This document shows, one piece after another, positions 1-11,943 of a stretch of 64,000 nt of DNA. A program made the position numbers and the translations under genes. The number at the start of each line of letters is the position of its first letter. Position 1 is the first letter of the stretch. Source of the stretch: Vombatus ursinus (taxonomy: Eukaryota > Chordata > Mammalia > Diprotodontia > Vombatidae); contig NW_020954562.1 in the NCBI RefSeq assembly GCF_900497805.2, positions 17,859,264 through 17,923,263 on the forward strand, in the 5' to 3' direction. The notes under the pieces are model-generated. The model had not been told where the DNA came from. It was given only the letters and a program-made list of their open reading frames with translations, and did not search any database.

Positions 1-480
1 TTGGCTTCGTCTTTAATTTGGAAGCCAAACATTTCTCTTTCAGAGAGGTGAAAATGGGATTAAAAGTTAGACAACCATGATGCGCTTCAGCTATCTCCCT
101 AAAAAAAATGTAATATAGCAATTGTTCTTGATCTTGTGTTGGTAGCATATTTAAATAGATACCCACTTTGTATGTGGACATCAAATACTTCAGCATCTAT
201 TATTATTCTTGGCTCAATTTTATTTATAATTCATGAAAATACTATGAATGTGGAACCAAATCAAAGGCTTTGTGACAATCAGTAACAGTATTACAGTGTA
301 ACAAATTACAGTGCTTTAGGATAGATTGTTCAGTAATCACTGAATCAATAAGTGGCTTTTGACATTTCTGGGACTTTTTTGCCATATCATTTTTGTTTTT
401 TAGCAAACTTGTTTTGTCTTCAAAGTGTTTATGGTTTGTGTAAGTGTGTTTCTATGTGTTTGAACAATACAAGCTGTGTA
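1..480 (-). mobile_element. Dong/R4-like LINE, reverse transcriptase fragment (runs off left edge)
   Basis: Read on the minus strand, bases about 335 to 245 give ITEQSILKHCNLLHC followed by DCHKAFDLVPHS. This resembles the block '..DYkKAFDSVPHSW..' that starts the catalytic reverse transcriptase motifs of Dong/R4-clade non-LTR retrotransposons. Further along the minus strand, about 104 to 70, a degraded 'GDS-S' stretch sits where the QGDSLSPL motif would fall. The frame is broken by stops, so this is a dead copy. The element continues leftwards out of the window. The clade is from motif recognition; a generic LINE RT is the alternative. Confidence 0.6.
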
Positions 481-1690
481 TTGATGCACCTGTTTAATCA
501 GTCATTATATTAATGGTGTTCAAGCTTTTTCCATCTCATTTGTTCCAAATTGCATTTTCATAATATTTTCCTTCTTCAAGTCATTATAGATTGTCGAGGA
601 TTTTCCATGTATTCTTTTGGGTTATATCTTCCTATCATTTTTTTTTACTTCTTAATTCTCTGTAAGAAAATTTTGGATTGATATTGAATTGTTTTCTTTC
701 TTCTTTGTACTTCATCAACTCTTTATACAGTCTTAAACTTGATATTTGCATTCAATTACTGATGAAAAGACTCTTGAACCTTTAACGTGTCTTTGTTGTC
801 CAGATTCTGCTCTTCATGTTTCTATTTTTTTTTTTGACTTATTTGGGGCAATATGGAGTTCAAGTTTATTGTTGCTAGTACATCCTAGATATTGATATAT
901 TTTTCAATGTTGTGTGTGTGTGTGTGTGTGCCAATCATCAAAAATTGTCATAAGTTTGGTGTTTGGTAACTGTCCTTAAAGGTATACCTTTTCTTCAGTT
1001 GCTTTTATAATGGCAACAGCTGCTCCATACACAGTTGCATTTAAAAAGTTTTTGTTCTTTTGTACTTTTTGTCATATATTGTGAAAGAATGCATTCATTC
1101 ATAATAGTTATAGCAAATGCCAGCTTATATGAATTATATTATTTTGGTTTATTAGTTATACTGCTTTTGGATAAATGTTGTCAAATTAAAAAAAGACTTT
1201 TTGGAAATTTAAGTCTAGGTATGCACATTTCCTTCTCAAAATCACTTGCAAAAATGACCTTTTTTTGGTCATCATTGTTAGGTAGAGTTTCTGAAGATTA
1301 TTTTAAGTGAAGATTTTTAATAACCTTAGGTTCTTTAGTTTGCTCATTTTTCAATTGGTAGCCATGCAAATTTATCTCTGAATTAATCTAATTTATGATT
1401 AGGGATTGGGTGATTTTATATAATTGCACTGGTCAGCAATGTATTTGTATATGACTTAACTTGAAGGTGCCACTTACAAAATGCAATGTGAAGTAATTGC
1501 TTATAATAGGTAAGATCTAGTCTCAATTTTATTATGATATAGAACTGGTGAAAATTAAAGTATCCATGCCTTCACTACATTTTATGCATAGTCATCATGT
1601 GTTTTCTTTAGTGATTACCATCATCTGCACTAAGGCACTGGTATTTTTAATTTGCATACATTTTATTTATAATTGGTGTAACTTGTCTTT
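481..1690 (-). other. AT-rich stretch, possibly the 5' part of the neighbouring R4-like LINE
   Basis: No family is securely recognised. It lies directly upstream (minus strand) of the RT fragment at 1-480 and downstream of an R4-like C-terminal segment, so it could be the 5' half of the first element. A faint minus-strand match to the pre-RT region is seen around 590-780. A short (TG)10 run lies at 911-930. The small open frames at 1035-1310 and 1548-1763 have no recognisable motif and are probably chance. Confidence 0.3.
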
Positions 1691-2790
1691 TTTTGCAGTA
1701 TTGGAACATGAAGGAATACCACTAGCTTCACTATTCTCCATCTCAAACTTACTAACAAAATAATTTTGAATAGAGCCAATCTGCACCTATTTTCCAGACA
1801 ATTTATTCCTTTGATTTTTAGAGCAGTTATATCACACTTACCAGAGTGCACACTTAATTAATGTTGTCAACAGAGTTTTGTTTGCTAGAATTTCAGGGTT
1901 TTGGCCAGGTTTCCACAGCTACTGTGATGATCTCAGGATATATCAAGTCTTATTCTATTTTACTGATGAGTATTCTCCAACTTTGTCCTATCTCCACCAT
2001 GGACATTGGGTTGAATAATGTATAATAATAATAATAATAATAATAACACATGTTTTATATTATTATACTCATAATTAATATTGTTCTACTCATCTCATAT
2101 TCAAAGGAGCTCAGAGAGAAATTTTCCTTGTAAAAGTCATTATCAAATTATTGCTATTTTATGTTTCATATTATTTTATGACAAGTTTTCTATATTATAA
2201 AGTTTAAAAGTATTTGGTTTGGTGACATCAATTAAAAATGTTCTTAAATTTGTATGGGTCAGTATTTTATCTAGGTGACTGTATAGAACAGTATTGTCAC
2301 TCATTGTTATTGTGGCAAAGTTTATTGATTTCTCAGGAATATTATGCTGTGTGTAGTTGTTGTACTAAATTTTGCTGACTATTAGTTATTGAAGGATAGA
2401 TAATTTTTACTGTGCAATTCTGGTCACTTGACCGTATTTTCTAGGGATTCAGGTGATACTAAATTTTTGGAACTTGAAAATCTGCACTGATCAACAAGTC
2501 CAGGATTCTTAAGGAAGATTCTTCTATAATTTCTAGTAGCAATATAGTCTTGTGTCACAATCACAAATGCCTCTTTTTCTATAAACAAGCACTCTCCATC
2601 ATTCAGTCATTTTCTTGAAGCTTTTTGAAATCTACATATTCTTGGCAAATTCATGTGACTATTGATCATGGGGAAGTGGTTTGGTTCTCTTCTGGAATTT
2701 CAGTCATTTCATAAGCCAAATTAAGAGATAACTCGTATCAGTTACATTTGATAAGATCAATGGCACATACCTTTTCTTGAGTCTTTACTA
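1691..2790 (-). mobile_element. Dong/R4-like LINE, C-terminal segment of ORF
   Basis: On the minus strand, 2579-2440 reads KEAFVIVTQDYIATRNYRRI followed by FLKNPGLVDQCRFSS. This resembles the conserved 'aQDq.i.TRnY.k.i.k....d.CR.C' region after the RT in R4/Dong LINEs, which precedes their restriction-like endonuclease. Further on, 2343-2176 reads YSHLDKILTHTNLRT then FLIDVTKPNT, like the '..tDk.i..n.PDi...liDv.iP' endonuclease core. The second cysteine and the 'Hi..GC' motif are decayed. Around 1830-1960 there are degraded traces of the last domain. A (TAA)n run interrupts it at 2022-2046. Ends are approximate. Confidence 0.65.
2022..2046. repeat. (TAA)n microsatellite
   Basis: About eight perfect TAA units lying inside the antisense R4-like segment. 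It is probably a later expansion within AT-rich DNA. Confidence 0.9.
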
Positions 2791-2794
2791 TAAC

Positions 2795-4135
2795 TTTGTG
2801 AAATGATATTTGTTAGATCCAGAAATTTTTCTCTTAAGTTTTTAACATTTCACAATTCAATCAATAATAAATTAATGTCCTATTTTTCCCATATCCTGTC
2901 CAACATTTGTCACTTTCCCTTCTATCATTTTAGCCAATCTGATAGGTATAAAATGATATCTCAAAGTTGTTTTAATCTTTATTTAATCAAAAATGATTTA
3001 CAGCATTTTTATATGACTATAAATTATTTTGATTTCTTCATTGGGAAACTGCCTGTTTATATCCTTTGACCATTCATTGATTAGGAAATGACTTGTATTC
3101 TTATATATTTAACAAAGTTCTTTACATATTTTAGAAATGAGATCTTTATCTGCTAAACTATCTATAATTACTCCCATTTTCTGCTTTCCTTCTAATCTTG
3201 ACTATATTCATTTTGTTGGTACAAAACCTTTTTTAATTTAATGTAAACAAAATTATCCATTGCTACACCTAATTTTGCTCTTTATCACTTATTTATTCAT
3301 TAATTATTTGCCTATCCATAAGTCTGATAAGTAACATGTTCCATGGTCTTCTAATTTTATTGTAAAATCTCTGTTTATGTCTAGGTCATATATCCATTTT
3401 GACCTTATCTTGGTAAATGGTGTGAGATATTGGTCCATGCCCAGTTTCTGCCATACTGTCTTCCAGTTTCCCCAACAAATTTTACCAAATAATGAATTTT
3501 CATCTCCAAATTTTAAGCCTTTACACTTGTCAAATACACTGTAATTATATTTATTTGCTACTATAAATTTCATGTCTACTCTACTTCATTGATCTGCCTT
3601 TCTATTTCTTAGCTATATCAGAAAGTTTTGATATTATTACCTTTTAATACAGTTTAAGATCTAGTACTGCTAAATCTTCATTTTTTACTTTGTTCATTAT
3701 TTCCTTTGATATTCTTGACTTTTTGTTTTTTTTAATAAATTTTTTTTCTAATTTAGTGAATTTTGGGGGGGTAATTTAATTGGGATGGTGCTGAATATGT
3801 AAATTAGTTTGGGTAAAATTGCCATCTTTATTATATTGGCCCTGTCTACCCAAGAAGAATTAATATCTCTCCAATTATCTAAACCTGATTTTATTTGTAT
3901 GAAAAGTTATTTTTTAATAATTTTATTTATATAGTTCCTGGGTTTATTTTGGCAGGTATATTGAATAATATTGATGACAATGTGCATCCTTCTTTCACAC
4001 CTGATCTTACTGGGAAGGCTTCTAGTTTATCCCCATCATAAAGAATACTTGCTAATGGTTTTAGATAAATACTTTTTATTAATTTAAGGAAAAATCCATA
4101 TATATCAATATTTTCAAGGATTTTTTAATAGAATC
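2795..4135 (-). mobile_element. LINE-1, 5'-truncated ORF2 3' part (antisense)
   Basis: The minus-strand open frame at 3573-3304 contains DENSLFGKICWGNWKTVWQK, then LGMDQYLTPFTKIRSKWIYD. This aligns with the L1 ORF2 region after the RT ('dSLFNKWCWENW...LTPYTKINSKWIKDL' in human L1). Towards 2800 the minus strand continues into the 'M.rcs.sl.irEMQ..t..RYHLTP' region, visible here as the complement of 'gataggtataaaatgatatc'. The 5' end near 4135 shows truncation, as is usual for L1. Only 90 codons remain open. The element is dead. Confidence 0.85.
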
Positions 4136-4210
4136 TGAAATTATATATATGAAGACAGATGCATCCAGAGAAAGATCTGATAAATAGGAGTGTCAGTAGA
4201 ATAATTTTAC

Positions 4211-4257
<47 letters not shown>

Positions 4258-4267
4258 NNNNNNNNNN

Positions 4268-4316
<49 letters not shown>
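4211..4316. repeat. (CTAT)n tetranucleotide run with a 10-N assembly gap
   Basis: An almost perfect CTAT array on both sides of Ns at 4258-4267. The Ns mark an unresolved array length. The open frame through it is simply translated tetranucleotide repeat. Confidence 0.95.
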
Positions 4317-4754
4317 CTGTTTTGTATCTAATGGTAGCCATTTCTAGGGCAGGGGGAGAGGGAAGAAAAAAAAGGAAAAAACAAACTTACATGATAATTT
4401 TTGGTATACTTGAAAGGAGTAGCAAGTTGTTCATGGTAGATTTGCAATTTCATGTGCAATCATCTTTTTTATTGTACTATGGACAGGAAGTGCTTGGTTT
4501 CTTCCATAAATCAAAAATAAAAAAAATGAAATTTGAAAATATCTATAAATTCTTTTCATCTTTTCTGATGAGAAACTTAATTTTTCAGTAATGTCCTGGG
4601 GTGGTAGGATCTGTACTTTTAAAAAAATATATTTTAGAGTATTCTCTTGCTTTTATTTTTATGCTTTCTAAATTTCTCGTCATTTTACAGTTCCAGAAGT
4701 GTGTGTGAAGATGTATTGCATGGATGGTGAGGGTGTATTGATAATGTTGACAAA
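4317..4754. other. Unassigned AT-rich sequence
   Basis: Nothing recognised. The open frame 4322-4591 has no motif and starts at the edge of the microsatellite. Confidence 0.4.
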
Positions 4755-4832
4755 GTATGTTAGTGTCAGAATAAAGACTTGAACTTGGGGTTCTTGATTC
4801 TTAATCCAATGTTCTTTTTATTATATTCCTTA
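4755..4832 (-). mobile_element. MIR-type SINE remnant
   Basis: The stretch 'gacttgaacttggggttctt' followed by 'aatccaatgttctttttatt' has the layout of an antisense MIR tRNA-like head (B box, then head end). Short and diverged. Confidence 0.4.
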
Positions 4833-6845
4833 TTACAACACTAAAGCCTTGGCAACAGATAGATACTTTGTAATATCATGCCAAGTCAAATAGTTGGTTG
4901 AGTTCCATTTAGTAGAAGAAATTATTTGAATCAGTTGTTTGGCTTCTGGTTGATGGAATGAAATTTTCACTTTCCAAGTAGTTGTCTTAGAGAAATAAAG
5001 GCTAAGCTTTTTGACCCGGCTTTTAACCCAGGATCTAGAATCAAGGGTCTCCTTTATTTTAGGGAAAAAAAGTGCCAGAAATAAAAAAAAAAAGTAATCA
5101 AAGCACTCCCATATCACTGGTAGTAAATTTCTCAAGGTGGCAAATTGCTAGTTGAAACAAATATAGCCAGCTGCAAATAAATGTTAAAAGAGAATCAGGT
5201 TGAAAGAAGTTTAGCAAAAAAAATGTTGAATAAGATGTATCAAGGGTTTGAATATCACTATATAATTGAGCTAACAAAACTGGACTTGAGTAATTTTCAG
5301 AATGCCTATGAATATAATTTTAACATTCATTTAAAATCCATCATTGCTTGCTCTTCCTTTTAACAGTTATGAAAGGGCAAAGGGAAAAAATCTATGCTGA
5401 ACATGATTTTCTATGAGCATTTTTTTTCTTTGTTAAGATATTCCAAAGAACATAATGTAGGTCTAGAACCTCAAAACAATTATCCTTTCCTCATGGGAAT
5501 GAGCTCATGAGCAGGCACCAGTATTTACCTTGCCCTTTGTGAGATAGTTCTATGTACACATACACGTGTATGCACACATAGAGTCCTATTGTGATATTCT
5601 GATATGGTCATGATCCATTTTCTCTTGTTCATCTTTATAAATCTATTTTCAGCAGTTCAGATGAATTTACTGTGGCAACTTTTTTTTAGGAGAATGTGAA
5701 CAAGAGTCAGGTAGGATGAGCAGACATGGAAGGATTGGAACTTGCATTTTTAAGTGGAGTATCCACTTTGATGAGATCATAAATTCATAAACTTATTAAG
5801 TCTTCTTGAAAAGATCAATTAGACCAATGAAAAGGCTACCAAAGCATGTAACATCATTCAACACTGAAGGACAATTCAGATATGTAATATAAAGTGAAAA
5901 ATATTAGAGGACAGAGGGATTAAATTAAATAACAAATGATTTTTTTTCAAGAATCATGAATTTTTTGACTCATCTTAAAATGTTCCTAACTTGACACTTT
6001 TTTTCATCATTAGGTGACATTTTGGGAGGAGACAAGATTGATACTTTTTTATACAATCTCTTATTTTTCTTATGATTGATTCTCTGCATACTGCTCGGGC
6101 ATTCTTGAATAGGCCCCAAAATATTTTCATATTCTCTGTGTTTCCTTTCAACTTTTCCCTTGGCACGTTCCGGTGTATCATCCTGTTCTCCAGATGGCGT
6201 GTGCTTGCCTGTGATCCATGGCTCAAATATTCCAATATTAATTTTTCAAGATCTTCCACAATAATAAATACTCTCATCTACAATGTTTTATTGCACATAC
6301 TCTGAGTTCTGTTGTTTCCATGACACTGGAAGTCTGGAGATATCATTGCACTTCAAAGGTTTCAATCAATTTTTTTCTCTTTTGCTGGCTTGAAGATCAC
6401 ATTTTCAAAGTCCTACTGAGTAAGAGGTCAAGTCAATAATTTCAATGATTTTACTCTCCCAAATTTCTTTTGACACTGACATTCACTTCAATGAGCTTTT
6501 AATGGGTCTAAGTGCCAACTAGACCTTTACCATTTTTTTCTCTACATTTGTCTAGTCAAATTTCTATCAGATTGCATTAAAAAAGCATTCACTTATCCTT
6601 GCCCATATTTTTAAAATCTGTGTCTACACATTCTACATGACTAAATTCAGTTAAAAATATTGAATTCAATAAAATGATTAAATTAAGTCCACCCAACTAT
6701 TCTCACACGAAGTAAACAAGCTTTAATATTTCTCTGCCTTTTTTTTGCTTCATTTCACAATCTTTATTTTTTAAACTCAAAGAAAAAGCTTCAAATACTA
6801 TCTTCAGTACAAATGGAATGGAAAGTTAGAAGTCTGTGCACCTGC
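4833..6845. other. Unassigned intergenic or intronic DNA
   Basis: No repeat family or gene recognised. The minus-strand frame 5975-6277 (100 codons, beginning MRVFIIVEDLEKL and ending KKSVKLGTF) is the least low-complexity one here. I see no domain, no splice-site arrangement that would make it an exon, and an overlapping plus frame of similar quality. The minus frame 4833-5135 also lacks any motif. Confidence 0.4.
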
Positions 6846-6849
6846 ATTG

Positions 6850-6955
6850 ACATGCACATTTGTGAGTTGTAACAGGGATTCCTTTTGAGTAAGAGTTGGA
6901 CTAGATGGCCTTTGAAGTCCTTCCAATTTTACAATTCTGTGATTTGATTTTCAGT
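6850..6955 (+). mobile_element. MIR/THER1-type SINE 3' tail
   Basis: 'gttggactagatggcctttg' followed by 'aagtccttccaatt' and 'acaattctgtgatttgattt' matches the conserved 3' tail shared by marsupial THER1 and MIR elements ('..ggactagatgacctctaaggtcccttccagctctaaatctatgatt'). Confidence 0.6.
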
Positions 6956-9900
6956 TTTTCAGATGGAATTTGTTTGGTTTGTTCTCAATTTGCCTATTTT
7001 CCTCATGGAATGAAGACTTAGGGAAAGGAGACAGCAAGTGTACTTAGTTAAGGAAACATGGCAAAAACTCTTATCTCCTGCCTTAGTGCATAGGAATTTC
7101 TTTCTCTATGCTTCCTATCATCTATGTTAAACACACTCAAGTAGACAGGAGGTCTTTTTGTTGTCCATCAGATTCATTATGAGGCTGGCTTTGGGTAGAC
7201 ATAATTGATTTCCCTGTATAATCTGATAGAATATGGAAGGGGATCCTTTATCTGCAACTGATAGAAGCATTTCAGTTTCTGGGATTAAGGGGAAAATTGG
7301 TCTCATTAATGTGTTTTTATTTAATGGAAATTTTTGATTAAATGAATAATAATATATGATTATAAAATATTAACTCATATTTTCTAATGGATATTGGAAA
7401 ATATAATGCCTTATTTCACCATTCTAGTAGTGCTGGATGGCTGCTTCCTTCTTCTGCTTTTCTCATTGAACCAAACCTATATTTAGTTCAACAGAGAAAA
7501 TCTCTCAGGTTTTCTACTATTCAGCCAGTGGCATTTGCAGCTGACAACTAACACACTGAGGGATTTCATTTCACATCTTTATGGGCATCCAGTAACCAAT
7601 GCAGAAGAAGGAGAATTGGCTCATTCTGGTTTAAATAGAACATATGTGTCCCTCTGGTTCCACAGTCACTAGTGACATAGGTCAAAGTCACTTCTTTGAT
7701 GGTGAGTAATGAGAACAATGCAATATGTCCTCAAGATAAGAGGTTATAACCTAGTATAAAGAAATAATTTGAAAAACAATCTTTAGGGTACCACAATGGC
7801 ATTTCAGAAAACCAGACATTCTAGAACAGAAAATGACTGATAATAATTCACGCAGATCAGTCATTTGTAACCCCTGGTGAATAAGACAGTTTGGGTCTCC
7901 TCTATAATATTTGTCTTTTGGGGAAAATGTCTTCTAAGAACATAAGAAATACAGTGTCAGAAATGGAGCAAAGACAAGGGAGAAAAGAGTAATAACTTGA
8001 CTTTTGGGGGGCACTTCAAAAGAAAAGGCCAGATAAACACTTGTCAGGTATGTAGTAGTGGATAATCCTTTGCGGCATTGGTTGGATTAGAGTGTCATCC
8101 AAGTCTAAAACTTTGATCTGGTGATTCTGTGAAATGATTGCTGTGTAATATTCTATAACTATTCTATAAGGTATGGGCTAGGTTTACATTTGAACATTTC
8201 TTTTTTCACTGCTGAAAACGTATCCTATTTTAAGCATTATTCTTCTGCCTTGGGCACATACTTTTTGTTCTGATCATCTATATTCAGAGAAAAAAAACCC
8301 CAATGACTCAAAATTTCAGAATCAAAAGCAGAAGTTCTATCATTTGCCATTTTTAAAAGAGCTTCCATGGATTTATTGTGGAAGAAAAATCAGGGCCTTT
8401 CTGACATTCTACATAATGTTTGGCACATTTTCAGGTTGCCAAATGTTCATCAAGGGACTTTCATGTGGGTGAAGATGGAGTGAGGGTAATAGAATACATT
8501 TAAATATATGAGCTATTTTTTTTTCATTTACAGATGATACTCTGCTGATTAAGGGCTCATGGGATTTTGTTCAACAAAGAAATGGAAACAGAAACATTTC
8601 TCATAAACGTCACAGGGTTGAGTTCATTAATGATCACTTCTTAGAATTTTGATTTCTTTCAACTGTATAATTTGTTTCTTTTTGATTATTTAAACATGGC
8701 TCTTTAATCCTTAAAAACAAAACCAGAGCATACATAGTAAATCATAAGGAAACTCCTTAAACTTTTGTTGCTTTAAAATTTACATTAGTGGTCACAGAAA
8801 GCATGATTCTTTTCTTTGGTCTGGGGAATACACATTCCTTTTGCACAGAACAGATGAGAATCTTCTCTTCTACCCTCTCAGCATATTTTATTCATCCCTC
8901 TGGCTATGCCAAAGGAAGACTTAACAGCCTGGCCATGGCATGTATTAAGCATCCATCCTGTTTAGAATATTCTAGAAGGTTAGGAGGGCAATTGACCCTG
9001 AGAGGTGGTGTCACATTTAAGGACTTCAGCCATGCAAAAATAGACGAGAAAGGCTTGAATTTCTGCATGGTATTCTGCATGGTATTGATCCGCATGGTAT
9101 TTTTCTGATATACACTGTATGAGCCATATGCATACACAGGCATGTTTTTAGAGAGGCCTATTCAAGGAGAGAATTAGAGCAAACATTTGGTGAGACAGGT
9201 TTCAGTATATAGGCCATAATGTAATATAAAAATGCAGTCATACTTAAAAAATTATTTTAGGTCAAATTACTAGTAATCAGATTCAGACCATACCTTTATT
9301 CTAACGTATTCTTATCCTTCTATTCTGTTCTTCCAATATCAAAGGAAAAATCTGTCAGTAAGTTCCATTCCTGTTGCCCCACTGTAATCAACTATTCCAC
9401 CTGAGAATCTGTGTAATTATTAACATTTGAGTGGTTATTTGAAAGCATATTTTTAGCAGAACTATTAGTCATTGTTCAAAAATTTATATTTCAGAAACTA
9501 ACACACTGATGAGGGAATTGACACTTATAGTGAAGATCAGTGCTCCTTGCATCAATAATCTGTTTTGGCACTTTCTTACATTAGGTGATTCAGTATATTG
9601 TATTTGAGGAGTTCATAATAAAGCCCTCCAGTGGTGCCTTTGTCCTGGATCAAATTTGACATATGTAATGGTCCAATACAAAAGAAGCCATGGAGACTAC
9701 ATTCTATATAAATTGATAAATCTTCCAAATTTTTTTCCAAAAAAAAAAAGTGTTCTTTGTAGTACATAAGCAGAAATCTTACAACAAAGTAAGAGAAATA
9801 AGGGAAATGCACAGTTCATACTGTCCTTAGATTAGTTCATCTCTTTCATCCCTTACTCAGATATCTACTTAAAGGTTGTAGGAGATGGAATATCAATTCT

Positions 9901-10035
9901 ATAAGAAGGATTGTGAACAGAATGGCATTCAAAATTGATCACAAATGAATCTCAAGAACTTTTGTACTAGCTCCCATTGCCTGGGATCTGGTAATCTGGG
10001 TTATTCACAAGGCACAAATGAAGCAATATTGCCTT
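6956..10035. other. Unassigned sequence, no gene or clear repeat
   Basis: About 3 kb without a recognised repeat or coding region. The frames at 8788-9108 (plus) and 9576-9812 (minus) have no motif. At about 9066-9102 a short direct repeat 'tgcatggtattctgcatggt' occurs in the first frame. Old conserved non-coding sequence could be here but cannot be judged from one genome. Confidence 0.4.
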
Positions 10036-10039
10036 GTTA

Positions 10040-10175
10040 TTTCTATTTCTACTGTATGTCTTGCAATTATCTCTTTCCCATTCATCTTAATTCAAGCCCT
10101 GCTTAATCCCTCATCCAGACTATTATGACTTTGTAACTGTCTTTCCTATCTCTAGTCCTCTTTATGTTTAAATTA
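10040..10175 (+). mobile_element. L2 LINE fragment, diverged
   Basis: 'cagactattatgactttgta' followed by 'actgtctttcctatctctag' resembles the L2 ORF2 stretch '..ctggattattgcaatagcctcctaactggtctccctg'. Short and old. Confidence 0.4.
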
Positions 10176-10204
10176 ATATCTGCATGGCTGTTAAACCCTT
10201 TGAT

Positions 10205-10450
10205 ATTTCAGAATATAATCTTTGAAAATATTGGAAAAGATGCTGGACTTTAATTCTAGACACTTGTTTTTAAATCTAGTTCCAAAGCTGACTATGTTTA
10301 TTTGGTCAAGCCACACTACTTGTTTATTCCTTAATTTCCTCACCTGTAAAATTAGAAGCAAGGTTAGGGGAGGGGGAGGTAGGGATTTGGACCAAATTAT
10401 TTCTGATGTGTATTTCAATGGTGATATTCTATGATACTTTGAAGTCTTAT
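10205..10450 (+). mobile_element. MIR/THER1 SINE
   Basis: The order is 'aaatctagttccaaagctg' (B box region), 'tggtcaagccacactacttg', then 'ttaatttcctcacctgtaaa', then a tail ending 'attctatgatactttga'. This is the MIR order: tRNA-like head, core, 3' tail. Confidence 0.6.
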
Positions 10451-10584
10451 CATTCTACGATTCATTGAAACCTAGGAGGTGTGTCATCTTCAGAAGGCCA
10501 ATGACAGGGTATCTTTCATGAGACTCCTTGGTATATTGATCCATTGCCAAAGTTGATTTGTCTATCATATATTCTCCAAAATTA

Positions 10585-11665
10585 CAGATTGGTATTTTTG
10601 GAAGTTATAGTATATATTCAATTCCTACTTACTTGGGATACAAAAAGAGGCAAAAAATAATCCTTGTCCTCAAGAAGTTTACAATCTAATGGAGAGATAA
10701 CATGCAAACAAATACAAACAAAGTAAGCTATATAAAGGATAAGTAGGTAATATTAACAGAGATAATGCATTGGGATTAATAAAGGTTGGGGAAGGCTTCC
10801 TATAGGAGATAAAATTTTAGTTGGGACTTGAAGGAATCCAGGGAGGTCAGTGGTTGGAGTGGAAGAGGGAGAACATTCCAGGCATGGGAGATAGCCAGAG
10901 AGAATATCTGGAGTTGAGAAATGAAGTGTCTTCTTTGTGGAACAGCCAGGAGGCCAGTGTCCATGCATCAAAGAGTATGTGTAGGGAAGTAAGGTATAAG
11001 AAGACTGGAAAAATTGGGGCGGGGGGGTGGCGGCTAAATTATGAAGGGCTTTGAATACACAACAGAGCATTTTGTGTTTTTTTTTTTCCTGGAAGCAATA
11101 GGAAGCCACTGGCTTTTATTGAGTAGGGAGGTGACATGATCAGACTCTTGCTTTAGGAAAATCACTTTAGCGGCTGAGTGGAAAATAGATTGGAGTGGGG
11201 AGAGACTTGAAGTAGGCAGACCCACCAGCAGGCTATTGCAGTCATCCAGGTTCGAGGTGATGAAGGCCTGAAGCAGAGTGGTAGCAGGGACAGAGGAGAG
11301 AAGGTGGATACTTAGGAGATGTTGCAAAGGTGAAAGTGGCAGGCTTTGGCAGTAGCTTAGGTGGGGGGGGGGTGAGAGATAGTGACAAATTCAGGATGAC
11401 GCCTAGGTTTTAAGCCTGAGAGAATGGGAAGATGGCCTTGCCTTCTATAGTAATAGGAAGAGGGGCAAGTTGAGGGGGAAAGATAATGAGCTCTGTTTTG
11501 GACAGGATTTTTAGGTGTCTACTGGACATCCAGTTAGAGATGTCTGAAAGATGTCTGAGAAGTGAGATAGGTATTCTTCTTGGAGTAAAAAGCTTATACT
11601 TGAAGCATTGAAAGTCTTGCATTGAAAGCATCATATTTATCATCTGCATTCATACTACTAGGAAT
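10585..11665 (-). mobile_element. L2 LINE, 3' part of ORF2 (antisense)
   Basis: Minus-strand frames retain long L2-type ORF2 text. 11649-11410 includes ISNWMSSRHLKILSKTELII, compared with the L2 pattern 'sTWMs.rhLKLN.sKTEll'. 11327-11034 includes TTLLQAFITSNLDDCNSLLV, then GLPTSSLSPLQSI and SDHVTSLLNKSQWLPIASR. 11109-10753 ends the ORF with KALHNLA..., CSTKKTLHFS and TDLPGFLQVPTKI. The frame changes between these blocks, so the ORF is broken in several places. Poly-G runs at 11018-11028 and 11362-11371 lie inside it. It is one of the better preserved L2-like blocks in the window. Confidence 0.8.
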
Positions 11666-11837
11666 CAAAATCCAAGATATTTATAAACTCAGAGCTACAG
11701 GAGGTTCTCAATAGATAATCAAGGGTTTGTTATCTGAAATTTAGAGTTGACAAAGGGGAGATCATGTCATCATTTTTAAATTCAGTCATTGCAATAAATT
11801 GAAAACTTGAAATTGAAAGTATTTAAAGCTAGAAATA

Positions 11838-11943
11838 CATATGTATATATACATACATTCATATATATGTATAAGTATGTGTATATATGTATATCTATAT
11901 GTATCTCTCTCTCTATATATACACACACATATATATATATATA
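11838..11943. repeat. TA/CA/CT-rich simple repeat
   Basis: Alternating 'atacatatgtatatatacat' type sequence with a CTCTCT stretch and 'acacacacatatatatatat'. Variable dinucleotide composition. Confidence 0.85.

Noticed and set aside
4159-4347. Repetitive IYLS frame
   Set aside because: Translated CTAT tetranucleotide array.
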